A DNA stretch of 64,000 nucleotides. Origin: Streptomyces lanatus (GTDB lineage Bacteria > Actinomycetota > Actinomycetes > Streptomycetales > Streptomycetaceae). Positions 1 through 10,020 of the stretch are shown piece after piece. The stretch covers positions 1-64,000 of the forward strand of contig NZ_BNBM01000023.1 of NCBI RefSeq assembly GCF_014655715.1. The letters run 5' to 3'. The position numbers and the translations under genes were made by a program. The notes under the pieces are model-generated. The model was not told where the DNA came from and searched no databases. It saw only the letters and a list, made by a program, of their open reading frames with translations. Numbering within the stretch: the first letter of the stretch is position 1; each line of letters begins with the position of its first letter.

Positions 1-241
1 CCCCACCCATGCCCAACCAACGCACCAACCGCCCCACCGGTTACGGGACAACCTCTAGCCGGCACCGGTAGCGGGACGGCTCGGGGCTCACCATCGGCCG
101 GGCATGGTACGGCGGCGGAAGAGCAAGGTATTCGCCAAATGGACCTCGCGTCTGGCGAAGATCAATCATCAACTCAGCTTGTTTGATTGGAAGTTGTAGG
201 CTTCACCGGCCGAATGGCTGGAGAGCAGCAGGAGGGTTGCC

Positions 242-1606
242 GTGTTTCATCTGGGACGACGTACATTGACTGCATTTACCGCATTAGGGTTAGGCGCAGC
301 ACTGACCCTGGCGGCTGACCCCGTTGCACAGGCCGCCCCGCTGCAGCCTGGGACCGGGAAGTTTCTAGGGACGCTTTCACCAGCGCAGGTCAAGGCCGAG
401 TTAGCCGTTCAGGCGGTGCCGCAGCTCTCGACTGCCATCGAGGAGACGGCCCCCGTCTGCTCCGACGTTCCCGCAGGCGCTGCCTCCCCCACGGCAGGGC
501 CGGGAGTGCTGTGTACACGCATCGCGCCTCTTCCGTCACCAAGATCGTCAATCCTCGCGGATCCAGCCCACGACGATGACGACGACCAGGGGTCGGGCGA
601 GAACGGGGTGTCCAGTTGCTCCGTTGTCGCCAATAGCTGGACCGAGCAGAGACTCTCGTACTGCTACAACTTGAACCTCACTTCCACGTTCATCAACACA
701 AAGACAGGCGCAGTAAGCACGGCGATCTTCATGGTCGTCGGCCAGGCGACTTTGAAGCCGAGATCCGGATCCTGGAAGGAGGACGGTCTCATTACCATGG
801 TTTCCGGCGGCGGCGACTTGGCCAGCGCCATCGTCAAGTTCGTGGCGGACTGTTCCTCACCATGCTCCGCCCGGCAGGAAAACCCCCTTCTGGCGAGCAC
901 CGGCGTACTCATGGCGCCTGGAGCCAGTGCAGCGTCAAGCATCACTTACACCGACTCTCCGGCATCTGGTGATGAAGACTTCCAGGTGCCCAACTACAGT
1001 TTCTTCTCTCCTCCGTCTCGGGTCTCTTCGACCAATAACCCCGTCGTGTGGTCGTCCCTGAGCCGGATTCGATGCGATAAGACCATGGAGAGGAACACTG
1101 TGACCGGGTGCGTTGTGAGCGACGTACGTCCGGTTCTCGATCTTCCGATCGACGATAAGTACGGTGCCGCGGCGGCAAGTTATGCCTGGGCGCAGTTGTA
1201 CCTCAGCAACCACCCTGGAGCCGCCGACAGTCCGCTGACACGCCTGGATGACAAGGCGACGAGGATCGCGAACCGGACCAACACGTGCGAGGAGGGCTCG
1301 ACTGTTCCGTTCGTCAGGGACGACGATCTGGTTCCGACGGACTCCTGCGACGAGTACCCCTTCGCCGGCACGTACGAGGGCGGAACAAACGGCGCCTTGT
1401 GCGCTGAGATCGTTCCACTGCTCGAAAACGGCTCGTGGAACTTCTACGAGTTCGATCACTCCCGTCCTGTGACCAAGAACGAACCCTGCATACGCGCACA
1501 CGTACCGCTCCAGCAGAACACCGACGCGGGATCGAAGTACAGCGGCTTCATATCCAGCCAGCATGTCATCGACGGTGAGAAGTTCACGGTCAACCTCCAC
1601 TTCTGA
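242..1606 (+). CDS. Secreted NucA/NucB-type deoxyribonuclease
   Basis: A 454-aa exported protein. The first 30-odd residues form a signal peptide: RR near the N-terminus, a hydrophobic run, then an AQA|A-type cleavage site. The C-terminal third carries the signature DEYPFAGTYEGG (around residue 376) inside a cysteine-containing segment, which is the hallmark of the NucA/NucB deoxyribonuclease domain; the family hydrolyses DNA outside the cell. The middle (residues 120-300) is an N-terminal extension with paired cysteines and no motif I recognise. The GTG start is preceded by GGAGG at 231-235. The next gene follows after about 50 bp in the same direction. I am confident of the domain; which DNA it attacks is inference. 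Confidence 0.75.
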   Translation: MFHLGRRTLTAFTALGLGAALTLAADPVAQAAPLQPGTGKFLGTLSPAQVKAELAVQAVPQLSTAIEETAPVCSDVPAGAASPTAGPGVLCTRIAPLPSPRSSILADPAHDDDDDQGSGENGVSSCSVVANSWTEQRLSYCYNLNLTSTFINTKTGAVSTAIFMVVGQATLKPRSGSWKEDGLITMVSGGGDLASAIVKFVADCSSPCSARQENPLLASTGVLMAPGASAASSITYTDSPASGDEDFQVPNYSFFSPPSRVSSTNNPVVWSSLSRIRCDKTMERNTVTGCVVSDVRPVLDLPIDDKYGAAAASYAWAQLYLSNHPGAADSPLTRLDDKATRIANRTNTCEEGSTVPFVRDDDLVPTDSCDEYPFAGTYEGGTNGALCAEIVPLLENGSWNFYEFDHSRPVTKNEPCIRAHVPLQQNTDAGSKYSGFISSQHVIDGEKFTVNLHF

Positions 1607-1656
1607 CAGATCCGGTACGGCAATCCCAACCGACTCCCGCGAAGGGGAAGGCTCAC

Positions 1657-2376
1657 ATGAATGCATCACTGCCAGAACCTGACATCACGCCAGAGCGCGC
1701 GGTTCTGTGGATGGGGTTGCCGTCGTTCTGCCTGTCCTACGTCCGCGATGTCTCGCCGGCAGAGCTGCTGCTGCGGCTCGGCGCGCCGGCAACGGCGTTT
1801 GAATCGTTGACTCTGGACGCATCCGACTCGCTGGTTGACTACGAGAACCCAGGGAGCCTGATGCGATTCGGTGTGCTGGGGCGCTGGTCCTTCTGTTTCG
1901 AAACGTGGGGAATCGTGGCTGGGAGCAACTGGGGCCTGACTCGGATGTCATCGGGCACAGAAGCTCTCAGCTATCTCAGCGGCGGCGACGGCATGGACAT
2001 CGTGCAGAGCTGGCAGGATGCGCAACCTGTCGAGCTCTTCGAACCGGGCTCGTTCGGGTCGCTGCGCGCTCACCATGACCACCCGCTCTGGGATGCGGCC
2101 CACAGCCATCGGAACACGCTGCCAGATCCGGCTCAGTCCGGGGCTGCGCGGGAATCGTCCCTCAAGGCCATCCATGACCGGGTGCAAGCCCACATCACCC
2201 CGGAGTTGATCACGCAGGCACTGCCATCGGTCTGGCTGCCCGAGACATCCGCGATGCGCCGCAATGGGGCGAACCCGCTGCCTCTCGTGGCTCCGCAACC
2301 GTCCCCTCGTACCCTCGGAGCCTTCCTCGGATCGCTCCAGCCCCCCAGCGACTCCGGACCAAACTCCGCCCCATAG
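1657..2376 (+). CDS. DUF6461-like hypothetical protein
   Basis: A 239-aa protein with no signal peptide or membrane segment. Its first half (WMGLPSFCLSYVRDVSPAEL, then a glycine/tryptophan-rich stretch SFCFETWGIVAGSN) resembles the Streptomyces DUF6461 family, whose role is unknown. The last 40 residues are proline-rich and look unstructured. The start is supported by AAGGGGAAGG just upstream of the ATG. It follows the secreted nuclease with a short gap and could be co-transcribed with it. The family assignment is from memory of the sequence pattern. Confidence 0.5.
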   Translation: MNASLPEPDITPERAVLWMGLPSFCLSYVRDVSPAELLLRLGAPATAFESLTLDASDSLVDYENPGSLMRFGVLGRWSFCFETWGIVAGSNWGLTRMSSGTEALSYLSGGDGMDIVQSWQDAQPVELFEPGSFGSLRAHHDHPLWDAAHSHRNTLPDPAQSGAARESSLKAIHDRVQAHITPELITQALPSVWLPETSAMRRNGANPLPLVAPQPSPRTLGAFLGSLQPPSDSGPNSAP

Positions 2377-2648
2377 CGGCCGCCGCCGACCGGCGCATCC
2401 CGGTCCGCCGCGTCGCAACGCCTCGGCGCGGCACGCCCCCGGCATACTCCACCCCCGCTGTCGGCGGCGAGCAGCCTACGAGGCTGACAGCACGATGGAG
2501 TTGGTCAGCACCACCACCAAGGACAGTGCTGAGGCGCCAGACCTCGTCGACCCCGTGCCTGGGCACGGATCCTTGTCCTCGCCGCGGCGTGGGCTCCCCA
2601 CGTCTGGGCTGGCGGATGCCGGCAGCCCGCGTGAGACATACTCAGCAG

Positions 2649-3122
2649 ATGCCGCCAACAATGCGTCCGCCCGCACCACGGCCGTGCGACAGCTGTCCTT
2701 ACCGCCGGGACGCGCCGTCTGGGATTTGGGCGCGTGAGGAGTACGACAAGCTCCGCAGATACGACGCACCCACCCCTGAACAGCCCCCGGGTCTGTTCCA
2801 GTGCCACCAGACCGACGCGGACAGCACCACGCGCCGGATCTGCGCAGGATGGGCCGGCTGCCACGGCGATCACCTCCTGGGCCTGCGGGTGGCGCTGATC
2901 AATGGCCGGATCGACGAGGCGACCTTCGCGGCCGCAGCCGAGTACCAGTCGCCGGTCGCCCTGTTCAGCTCGGGGAGCGAGGCCGCCGATCACGGCCAGG
3001 CAGACATCAGCTGGCCTGGCGGCGAGGCAGGCCGTCTGATCGGCAAAATCACCCGCGCCCGCAGGGATCTGCGCACCGGCCCCCTGCCGGAGGGCCGGCC
3101 CGAGCAGGAGGAGTCGGCGTAA
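2649..3122 (+). CDS. Small cysteine-rich DUF6283-like protein
   Basis: About 157 aa from the ATG at 2649; a second ATG lies at 2661, and the reading frame is open further upstream to 2526. The recognisable feature is the N-terminal CDSCPYRRDAPSGIW, followed by FQCHQTD and ICAGWAGCHG. This gives a set of Cys/His ligands typical of the actinobacterial DUF6283 family, probably a metal-binding fold. Function is unknown. The upstream frame to 2526 lacks family resemblance, so I prefer the later start, although no clear ribosome-binding site is visible. Confidence 0.5.
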   Translation: MPPTMRPPAPRPCDSCPYRRDAPSGIWAREEYDKLRRYDAPTPEQPPGLFQCHQTDADSTTRRICAGWAGCHGDHLLGLRVALINGRIDEATFAAAAEYQSPVALFSSGSEAADHGQADISWPGGEAGRLIGKITRARRDLRTGPLPEGRPEQEESA

Positions 3123-3436
3123 ACGTACAGCCGCCCGCCGAGGGGCGCGGCGAGACGGAGCGTGAACGGCACCGCTGGATCGAGCTGTACCGGCAGCCGA
3201 AGGTGAGAAACGCTGTGTCGGCATAGATGAAGAGCGCCTGGAGGGCAATCGCGGGCCGCCGCGTCCGCCGTCGATGGAGCTTGTTGACCAGGCAGCGCCA
3301 GCGCCGTCAATAGGATCGATGACATGTTCAAGGGGCACTACCGCGTGCGTGGCAGCATCTGCATGCGTTCGGTCACGAAGGGGGCGGGTGGGGCGGTAGA
3401 AAAGATGCTCTGATCCACCGGACGAGCGGGGGCGGT
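3123..3436. other. Intergenic region upstream of the NACHT gene
   Basis: A 314-base gap with no convincing gene. Short open frames cross it but lack ribosome-binding sites and family resemblance. It should contain the promoter of the downstream NACHT gene; a TTGACC hexamer sits near 3286, but the spacing to the nearest plausible -10 is poor. Confidence 0.4.
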
Positions 3437-6400
3437 ATGGCGGGGGCACCGTCGGGGTTAGCTGTTAAGGCAGGCGTGCTGGCACTGAGCCTGGTGCCGC
3501 CGGCCCTGGTGGGCGCAAAGTTCTGGCCGGCCGTCGCTGCTCATCCGCTGATCGCGCTGATGCTGGCTGTCGTATACGAGCTGTCTCTGCTGGCGGCGAC
3601 CTTCGCCGGCAAGGTGTTCGGAGATCTGCAGTCGAGATGGGCGAAGCGGGCTGCGGATGTGGTCGACCGGTGGCTCGTGCGGCGGATGTCGCGGTTCGAG
3701 AGGGACTACCGGGCCCATGTGGCAAGTCGTCACCGGTTCGTCGATCTCAAGGGGCTGGCGACACGTGGGGACTATGCGCCTGGGCTGAACGAGGTCTTTG
3801 TCGATGTCAGCCTGGGCGCGCGGCCGGCGCATGAGGTGCGGCATGAGTCTTTGGCCGGCACGGTTCGGGCCGCTGAGTCGACGGGCAGGAGACAGTCGGT
3901 CTGGGATTTCCTCGGGGGTCCGCAGGGGACGTGTGTGGCCGTCATCGGGGCTCCCGGCACGGGGAAGACCACTTTGCTGAAGCATGTGGCGCTCAGTCTC
4001 AGTCTCGGGCGGCGCTCTGGGCGATCGTTGCCGGTGATGCTCCTTCTTCGTGATCATGCGGCGGCGATCGCGGCGGATCCTTCTCTGACGCTGGAGCGGG
4101 TCATCAGTTCGTCGCTGCGCAGACTGCAGGTTGAAGAACCGGACGGCTGGTTTGCCCAGCGGCTGCAGGACGGGCACTGTGTGGTGTTGCTGGATGGCTT
4201 GGATGAGGTCGCCAGTGAGAGCGACCGCCGGGCGGTGTCCCGGTGGGTGGAAGAGCAGGTCGAGCAGTACGAGGGCAATGATTTCGTTCTTACGTCGCGG
4301 CCTCATGGGTACTTGCGTGCACCCTTGAACAGGGCTCAGGTCCTGCATGTCCGCCGGTTCACCGGGGAGCAGATCTCGCAGTTCGTTCTCGGCTGGTACG
4401 AGGCGGTCGAGAGGCTGAGCACGGGCGTGGACGATGCTGGCGTTGCTCAACAGGCGGCCGATGAGGCGCAGGATCTGCTGTCGCGTCTGAGATCGCGGCC
4501 GGCGCTGTATGAACTGGCGACGAACCCGCTGCTGTTGACGATGATCGCGCACGTGCACCGCTATCGAGGTGCACTCCCGGGCAGCCGCGCAGGTCTGTAC
4601 GCGGAGATCTGCGAGGTGTTGTTGTGGCGGCGCGACCAGGTCAAGAACCCTGCCGGCCCCGACCTGGACATCACGGGCGCGAAGAAGGAGGTGGTGCTGC
4701 GCGAGCTGGCCTACCGGATGATGGACGGACAGCGACGTGACATTCGTGCTGCCCATGCCGCGCGGCTCCTGCAGCCGGTGCTCTCCCGCGTCTCTGTCTC
4801 GGTTCCCACGGATACCGTGGAAGTCTTTCTGGACGCAATGGCGGCCAGTGGGCTTCTGGTGGAGCGGGAGCTGGGCCTGTACGCCTTCGCCCACTTCACT
4901 CTGCAGGAACACTTGGCAGCCCTGCACATCCGCCAGCATCAGCTGACCGAGGTGCTGATCACCAGTGTCAACGACGACTGGTGGCGTGAGACGTCGGTGC
5001 TGTATGCGGCACATGCTGATCCGGCGCGGATCGTGGAGGCCTGCCTCGCCTCGCGGACGACACAGGCGCTTGCGCTGGCCTTCGACTGCGCTGACGCCGC
5101 TCCCGAACTCGCCCCGGAAACGGCCCGTCGTCTGGAAGACCTGCGTCAGCAGGCGCTGCAGGAGTCCGCTCGTTCAGCCACTCGCCGGCTGATGACGGCC
5201 GTTACGGTCACTCGTCTGCTCAGGGAGAGTACGCGGCTGAGCAACGACGCGATGCTGTGTGCCCGCCCTGTCAACAAGGAGGTGTATCTGCTGTTCACGG
5301 CGGACACTCGTCGCCGTGTCGGGCCACCTCTTGCCGGGGGTGCCTTGGATGCGCCAGCGGTGGGTATCCCGCAGCACGACGTGGCACCGTTTCTTGAGTG
5401 GCTCAACAACCTTCTGCCCGGCGCTGCTACTTACCGCTTGCCCACCCGGATGGAAGCTGACGATCCAGCGTTCGCGCTGGTCTCCCGTTCGCCGCGCCAC
5501 AGCGTCTGGTGTGCGGCCGACGAGGACGGCACGGCGCTGGACTGCATGCTGTGGGTCCCCGGCACCGTAACGCACCCCTACATGGCCCAGCTGCCCAGCC
5601 CGTCGCAGTGGCCGGACCCGCGCAGCAGCAGTGTGCTGAGCCTGGGCCAACTGGGCATCGCCCACGCGTTTCTGAACCCCTTGGAGCGTGTCGCGGGCAC
5701 ACCCGTCGGTGCGGTTCTGGGCGTGGCCACCGACCATGTGCAGGCTCTCAGCGCCAGTCTGACGCGGCTGCTGACCATGGGCTCCGTGACGGAGAGCGAG
5801 ATCGTCAGTGTGCTGGAGGAAACACAGAGACTTGCGCTGGATATCGCCCCCGACGACGTGCAGGGGCAGGCTCGCAGGCAAGCAGCGAGCCTGCCCCTCG
5901 ACGCCGCTCTCGCCCTGGGGCAGGCGTTCACCCTGGCACGCGCCGTCCTGGGCAGCCTCTCCAGCGACACACTCGCACGCGCGGTCGACGCGACCGTCAG
6001 CGACCAGGACACACACCTGCGCAACGCCGTCTATGTCCACGGTTGTCTGCGCGCCCTCACAGCCGCGCGACGCAACACGGAGCAGGCCGCACTAGCGGAC
6101 TACTCCCACACCGCCATCCGGTTCATACGCACCCGGATGACAACGGAGCTTCAAGCCACTGTCATCCTGCCCGCCGACCTCGCCGCCAGCCTGGAACGTG
6201 CTTCCTCCCTGATGCTCGACCATCTGCGGGCGCTGCCCTCCCATCGCGAAGAGCAACACCGCCTTGTGCTCTCCCTCGCGAAGAGCACCAAGACCCTGTC
6301 CGCCTCCCTGCCCGACATCTGCAGGTTCGCCGGCGCCGCGGAGGCTGCACATCTTCAGGTCGCCGCACTGACGTTGGCGGCATCGGCGCAGCACTCCCTG

Positions 6401-6517
6401 AACCAACCCGACCTCGCCTCCTTGTACCTGACCGTGGCCGCAGGGTTGAACGTCCTGCTCGAGCGAGCGGACGGCCGCGCCGCACCGTCCGAAACGCTCG
6501 TCCTGGTCCGCTCGTAG
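3437..6517 (+). CDS. Membrane-anchored NACHT-domain NTPase (STAND family)
   Basis: A 1026-aa protein. Residues about 10-60 contain two hydrophobic segments likely to anchor it in the membrane. A NACHT module follows: Walker A GAPGTGKTT at about 171-179, and the extended Walker B VVLLDGLDEV at about 249-258, whose acidic residues two and three positions apart are typical of NACHT. Next come a winged-helix-like region (around residues 430-490) and a long C-terminal helical region that probably senses the trigger. Bacterial NACHT proteins of this build are known or suspected anti-phage STAND proteins that oligomerise on recognising a phage component. No separate effector domain is visible, so the membrane segments may be the effector. 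The ATG at 3437 follows a GGGGGCGG sequence. Defence is inferred from architecture and neighbourhood. Confidence 0.75.
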   Translation: MAGAPSGLAVKAGVLALSLVPPALVGAKFWPAVAAHPLIALMLAVVYELSLLAATFAGKVFGDLQSRWAKRAADVVDRWLVRRMSRFERDYRAHVASRHRFVDLKGLATRGDYAPGLNEVFVDVSLGARPAHEVRHESLAGTVRAAESTGRRQSVWDFLGGPQGTCVAVIGAPGTGKTTLLKHVALSLSLGRRSGRSLPVMLLLRDHAAAIAADPSLTLERVISSSLRRLQVEEPDGWFAQRLQDGHCVVLLDGLDEVASESDRRAVSRWVEEQVEQYEGNDFVLTSRPHGYLRAPLNRAQVLHVRRFTGEQISQFVLGWYEAVERLSTGVDDAGVAQQAADEAQDLLSRLRSRPALYELATNPLLLTMIAHVHRYRGALPGSRAGLYAEICEVLLWRRDQVKNPAGPDLDITGAKKEVVLRELAYRMMDGQRRDIRAAHAARLLQPVLSRVSVSVPTDTVEVFLDAMAASGLLVERELGLYAFAHFTLQEHLAALHIRQHQLTEVLITSVNDDWWRETSVLYAAHADPARIVEACLASRTTQALALAFDCADAAPELAPETARRLEDLRQQALQESARSATRRLMTAVTVTRLLRESTRLSNDAMLCARPVNKEVYLLFTADTRRRVGPPLAGGALDAPAVGIPQHDVAPFLEWLNNLLPGAATYRLPTRMEADDPAFALVSRSPRHSVWCAADEDGTALDCMLWVPGTVTHPYMAQLPSPSQWPDPRSSSVLSLGQLGIAHAFLNPLERVAGTPVGAVLGVATDHVQALSASLTRLLTMGSVTESEIVSVLEETQRLALDIAPDDVQGQARRQAASLPLDAALALGQAFTLARAVLGSLSSDTLARAVDATVSDQDTHLRNAVYVHGCLRALTAARRNTEQAALADYSHTAIRFIRTRMTTELQATVILPADLAASLERASSLMLDHLRALPSHREEQHRLVLSLAKSTKTLSASLPDICRFAGAAEAAHLQVAALTLAASAQHSLNQPDLASLYLTVAAGLNVLLERADGRAAPSETLVLVRS

Positions 6518-6716
6518 GTCATAGCGAGTGCCCTGCGCGCAAAGCGCGTGCCTGGGCGCTGCCGGCCGTCTGCGGTTGTCGCCGACCGCTCGGCGCGGCT
6601 CGGCGAAGAGAGCCTTCGCTTCCAGCCCACTTTCACGGTTCTTAGAGCCAGAACGCCCCCTCAAGATCGCTTTGAGCGAAGGCACCCGCAGCAGTGTCAC
6701 TGCCGACGTGCACACT

Positions 6717-7490
6717 TCAGCGGGAGCAGATCACCGTGATGAGAGTGAAGGAGGCGTAGAACTGGCCCTCGGAGAGGTCGGTGAACCAGCGCCGGCCACG
6801 TTGCTGGTCGATGTGGTTCCCGTCGATGGCCTGTTGCATGTTGCGGCCCAGCCCCAGTGTGTGGTCCGCCTCCTGGAAGTCCCGGAAAACGGGGGTGGTC
6901 GTCACCACGGTGAGGATGTGAAAGCCCCCTTGGTCTGCGAGGCGGGCGAGGCTGCGACCGATGGTGGCGTTCCGCACGACGTGACCGGTGGTGTAGCGGG
7001 TGAACGCTCGGCTGGTGTCGAGGTCTTCGGAGTCGACCACCAGGGTGTCCCAGTCCGGCTCGACGAGACCGATCACTGCTCCAGGCCGGGTGACATGGTG
7101 TAGTTGCGCAAGGGCTGCGGCGGGATCGTCGACGTGCATGAGGACTCGGTCCATCTTGGCTCGATCCACCGACTCCGCGGCGACAGGCAGGGCATGGACA
7201 TCGCCCTCTCGGATCTCCACCACGGGCAGTTCTGCGGAGCGTTCGCGGGCCTTCGCCAGCATGGCAGGAGCCCGGTCGACGCCGATCACCTTGCCGTCCC
7301 TGCCGACTCGCTCAGCAAGGGCCGCAAGGTCCGTCCCCGGCCCGCAGCCCGCATCGAGCGCCGTCTGGCCGGGCGTAATGTCCAGCAGATCGATCAACTG
7401 CTGCTTGTAGGCACGGCCGGCATCGCCCGCAGCAGCGCGCAACATGTAGGAAGCCGGGTCCGGTCGGCTGACACCAAGTGAGGTCGACAC
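6717..7490 (-). CDS. Class I SAM-dependent methyltransferase
   Basis: A 257-aa protein with the SAM-binding motif I LDAGCGPGTDL near residue 42, an acidic residue ending strand 2 (VIGVDRAP), and REGDVHALP as motif II/III. This is the UbiE-like Rossmann fold. The substrate cannot be read from the sequence. The gene is convergent with the NACHT gene and separated from it by 200 bp. The start is ATG at 7490. Nothing suggests it belongs to the defence genes; a housekeeping or secondary-metabolism role is equally possible. Confidence 0.75.
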   Translation of the reverse strand: MSTSLGVSRPDPASYMLRAAAGDAGRAYKQQLIDLLDITPGQTALDAGCGPGTDLAALAERVGRDGKVIGVDRAPAMLAKARERSAELPVVEIREGDVHALPVAAESVDRAKMDRVLMHVDDPAAALAQLHHVTRPGAVIGLVEPDWDTLVVDSEDLDTSRAFTRYTTGHVVRNATIGRSLARLADQGGFHILTVVTTTPVFRDFQEADHTLGLGRNMQQAIDGNHIDQQRGRRWFTDLSEGQFYASFTLITVICSR

Positions 7491-7524
7491 ACCCCTCAGT
7501 CAACCATGCAGATCGATCTCGGCA

Positions 7525-7672
7525 GTGTCAACTGACGTGCTGGCCAGCGAAGTTGAGACGCCGACAGACGGCATGAACGTGCAGGTCGTCGCCGATCCAC
7601 AGGGGGAACTGTTGTGGGCCTCGCCCGCCGTGCCGGGCGCCGTGCACGACATCAAGGCTCCCCGCCCCCGCC
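7525..7672 (+). pseudogene. IS5-type DDE transposase fragment
   Basis: About 50 residues (VADPQGELLWASPAVPGAVH followed by DIKA) match the core of the DDE superfamily transposase found in many Streptomyces IS5-family elements, where this stretch surrounds the second catalytic region. There is no start, no upstream half and no C-terminus. The sequence runs directly into unrelated peroxidase sequence, so this is a broken IS remnant. Confidence 0.6.
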
Positions 7673-7677
7673 CATGG

Positions 7678-7883
7678 TGCGACGCGCCTACAACTACCAG
7701 CGGGGCACGGACGACCAGGGCCTCATCTCCTGCCTCCAGCACGACCTGACACACGGCTTCGAAGCAGTGCAGACCCGGCTGCAAGGCGAAACCATGGCCA
7801 AGTGCATCCTCACCGTGGGAGGCGGCTACTTCCTCGTTCCGCCCCCCGGGGGGGCCTGGCTCGAGGCGCTGTCAAAGAAGTAA
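7678..7883 (+). pseudogene. C-terminal fragment of a Dyp-type peroxidase
   Basis: The frame ending at 7883 reads RRAYNYQRGTDDQGLISCLQ, then GFEAVQTRL, then ILTVGGGYFLVPP. This is the conserved C-terminal block of Dyp-type haem peroxidases: the arginine-tyrosine start, the DQGL strand and the GGGYF motif. Only the last 65 or so residues remain; the catalytic Asp/His region is absent. It is joined to the IS5 fragment just upstream, which suggests an IS insertion followed by deletion. Confidence 0.55.
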
Positions 7884-8239
7884 GGCCGCTCAGTGGGCTC
7901 TTACGCTCCGGTGGAACAGACGAGGTGACGGACAGATGCTGCCGACAGCAGCGCATGAGTCGGTGCAGAGTCTCCTCACACGGTCCGGCGTTCGCAGAAG
8001 TCGCATGGCAACTGCTGGCGCCGTGGACACCTCTCCCCGCAGGGCCTTCTTGTGTCTCAAGAGCGCAGGACGTGATGCGATCGTGGGCCGGTGCGGGCGC
8101 TGTTCAGCTTGTTCTTTTTCTTCTGGCCTCGAACGGTGTCCCGAACGAGGTCACTCACCTGGACATTCGCCGGACATGAGGGTGGCCTTCGTCTGATCCT
8201 GTGCTCCGTCACGAGGAGAACCAGTCGAAGGCCGTTGTC
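7884..8239. other. Non-coding gap before the transposase
   Basis: About 350 bases without a supported gene. It must include the left end of the IS that encodes the downstream transposase, but I could not identify its terminal repeat. Confidence 0.4.
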
Positions 8240-9698
8240 ATGAGTGTGGTGTGCCCGGATGTCCGACGGGAAGCGTTCGCGGAAGCGTCACGCTTCCGAG
8301 CAGAGTTCTACGAGTGTCTGACCGCCCGGCGTGACGAACTGTTCGAACTGGCCGACGCGCTGTTATGCATCGACGGGCCGGTCACCTCGCCGGTGGACCT
8401 GACGATGGTGCCCGAACACCGGCGTGGGCACGGCGCGTTATACGGAGCTCTCAACCGGGGCCGGTTCGACGTCGAGAAGCTGCGGGCCCTGCTCGCCGGG
8501 CTGCCGTTGCCCCGGTTCGAGGGCGGCCGCCTGGTGCTGGCGGTCGACGTGTCGCCGTGGTTGCGCTCGGACGCGCCGTGCTCGGCAGACCGGCTGTTCT
8601 GCCACGTCTACGGCCGGGCGAAGTCCGCCGCCCAGTTCATCCCGGGCTGGCCGTACTCCTTCGTCGCCGTCCTCGAACCGGGAGCGACCTCGTGGACGTC
8701 GATCCTTGACGTGGTCCGGCTCGGACCCGAAGACGATGCCACCGCCGTCACCGCCACCCAACTCCGGGCGGTGGCCGAGCGGCTCATCTCAGCCGGCCAG
8801 TGGGCGCCCGGTGATCCGGACATCACGATCGTCATGGACGCGGGTTACGACGTCACCCGCCTGGCCTGGGTCCTGCGGGATCTTCCTGTCGGGCTCGTCG
8901 GCCGGATCCGCAGCGACCGGGTGATGCGGCTGCCGAAGCCCTCGCTCAAGGAGTACTCCCTGGCCTATCCCCAGGGCGGCAGACCGCCGAAGCACGGCAA
9001 GGAGTTCCGCTTCGCCAATCCCGAGACCTGGCCCGAGGCGGCGATCACCACCGTCACCGACACCGCCAACTACGGCAAGGCCGAAGCCCAGGCATGGGAC
9101 CGGGTCCACCCGAGGCTGACCCACCGTTCGGCCTGGCTGGAGCACGACGGTGAACTCCCCGTCGTCGAGGGCACCTTGGTCCGGCTGAAGGTCGAGCACC
9201 TCTCCAAAGAGCGGGAAGCACCACCGGTCTGGCTGTGGTCCTCCAAGACTGGCGCCGCCCCGGCAGACGTGGATCTGTGGTGGCAGGTGTTCCTCCGGAG
9301 ATTCGATCTCGAGCACACCTTCAGGTTCGGAAAGCAGATCCTCGGCTGGACCACCCCGAAGGTCCGTACTCCCCAGGCCGCAGATCGGTGGACATGGCTC
9401 GTGGTCGTCGCCCACACCCAGCTCCGCCTCGCCCGGCCGCTGGCCGCCCGACCTCCGTCGGCCCTGGGAGAAGCCGGCCAAGCCCGATCGCCTCACCCCG
9501 GCCCGGGTCCGCCGGGGGTTCAGGAACATCCGAGCCCACCTGCTCTGCCCGGCCCGTGTTCCCCAACCTCGCGGCGCTGGTCCCGGACGACCGCCCGGGG
9601 CCAAGAACCGCCATCCCGCACCCCGCTACGACGTTGGTAAGACCGTCAAACCACCCGAGACCCTCAAGGCCATCGGAAGACCCGGCCGATCTTGGTAG
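8240..9698 (+). pseudogene. Frameshifted IS transposase (NF041680/IS701-like)
   Basis: The frame from ATG 8240 (MSVVCPDVRREAF...) encodes a DDE-type IS4/IS701-group transposase: the early VDVSPWLRSDAPCSADRLF strand, FRFGKQILGW near the C-terminus, and an intact body. At about 9448 the frame breaks: a CCC run (GCCGCCCGACC) carries one extra base. After removing it the sequence continues as DLRRPWEKPAKPDRLTPARV and ends naturally at the TAG at 9696-9698. The uncorrected frame runs to 9640 with a proline-rich nonsense tail. So this is a recently inactivated (or mis-sequenced) transposase of about 485 aa. Confidence 0.7.
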
Positions 9699-9770
9699 AT
9701 AAAGAACAAGTTCAGAGCCTGTTTCTGAACCCCAGCTCTCCAGTCCCTCACTTCAACTACTCTGCGTGTT

Positions 9771-10016
9771 ATGGCCTTTGACAATGAGTCGCTGGTCCGA
9801 GACTTGATCGCTCGGACGGAACGGGCGGTCGAATCCGTCGCCCACCTCGCGGTAGACAGTCAGATCACATTCAAGATCGATGACATCGTGGATGCGGTGG
9901 AGCGCGCATTGCCCGCCGGCTATCCCGCACCGACAACGGGTGAGACGACGCGGCGTGACGTCATCGCGCAGATGGCACAAGTCATCCTGAGCGGTGAGAT
10001 GTACGAAGACGCGTGA
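9771..10016 (+). CDS. Small hypothetical protein inside the inverted-repeat element
   Basis: An 81-aa acidic protein of unknown function (MAFDNESLVRDLIARTE...), probably all-helical, with no recognisable motif. It is the only ORF in the 411-bp element and is followed within 5 bases by a perfect hairpin terminator, which suggests it is truly expressed. Third codon positions favour G/C. An upstream ribosome-binding site is not obvious (TGCGTGTT before the ATG). Confidence 0.5.
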   Translation: MAFDNESLVRDLIARTERAVESVAHLAVDSQITFKIDDIVDAVERALPAGYPAPTTGETTRRDVIAQMAQVILSGEMYEDA

Positions 10017-10020
10017 TCCG

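Noticed and set aside
1..241. Possible gene upstream of the secreted nuclease
   Set aside because: No frame with a ribosome-binding site or recognisable protein; treated as upstream region.
7900..7910. 11-bp identity CTTACGCTCCG with 63990-64000
   Set aside because: Direct orientation, short, and the second copy is cut by the window edge; it may be a coincidence or an ISL3-end motif, not enough for a claim.
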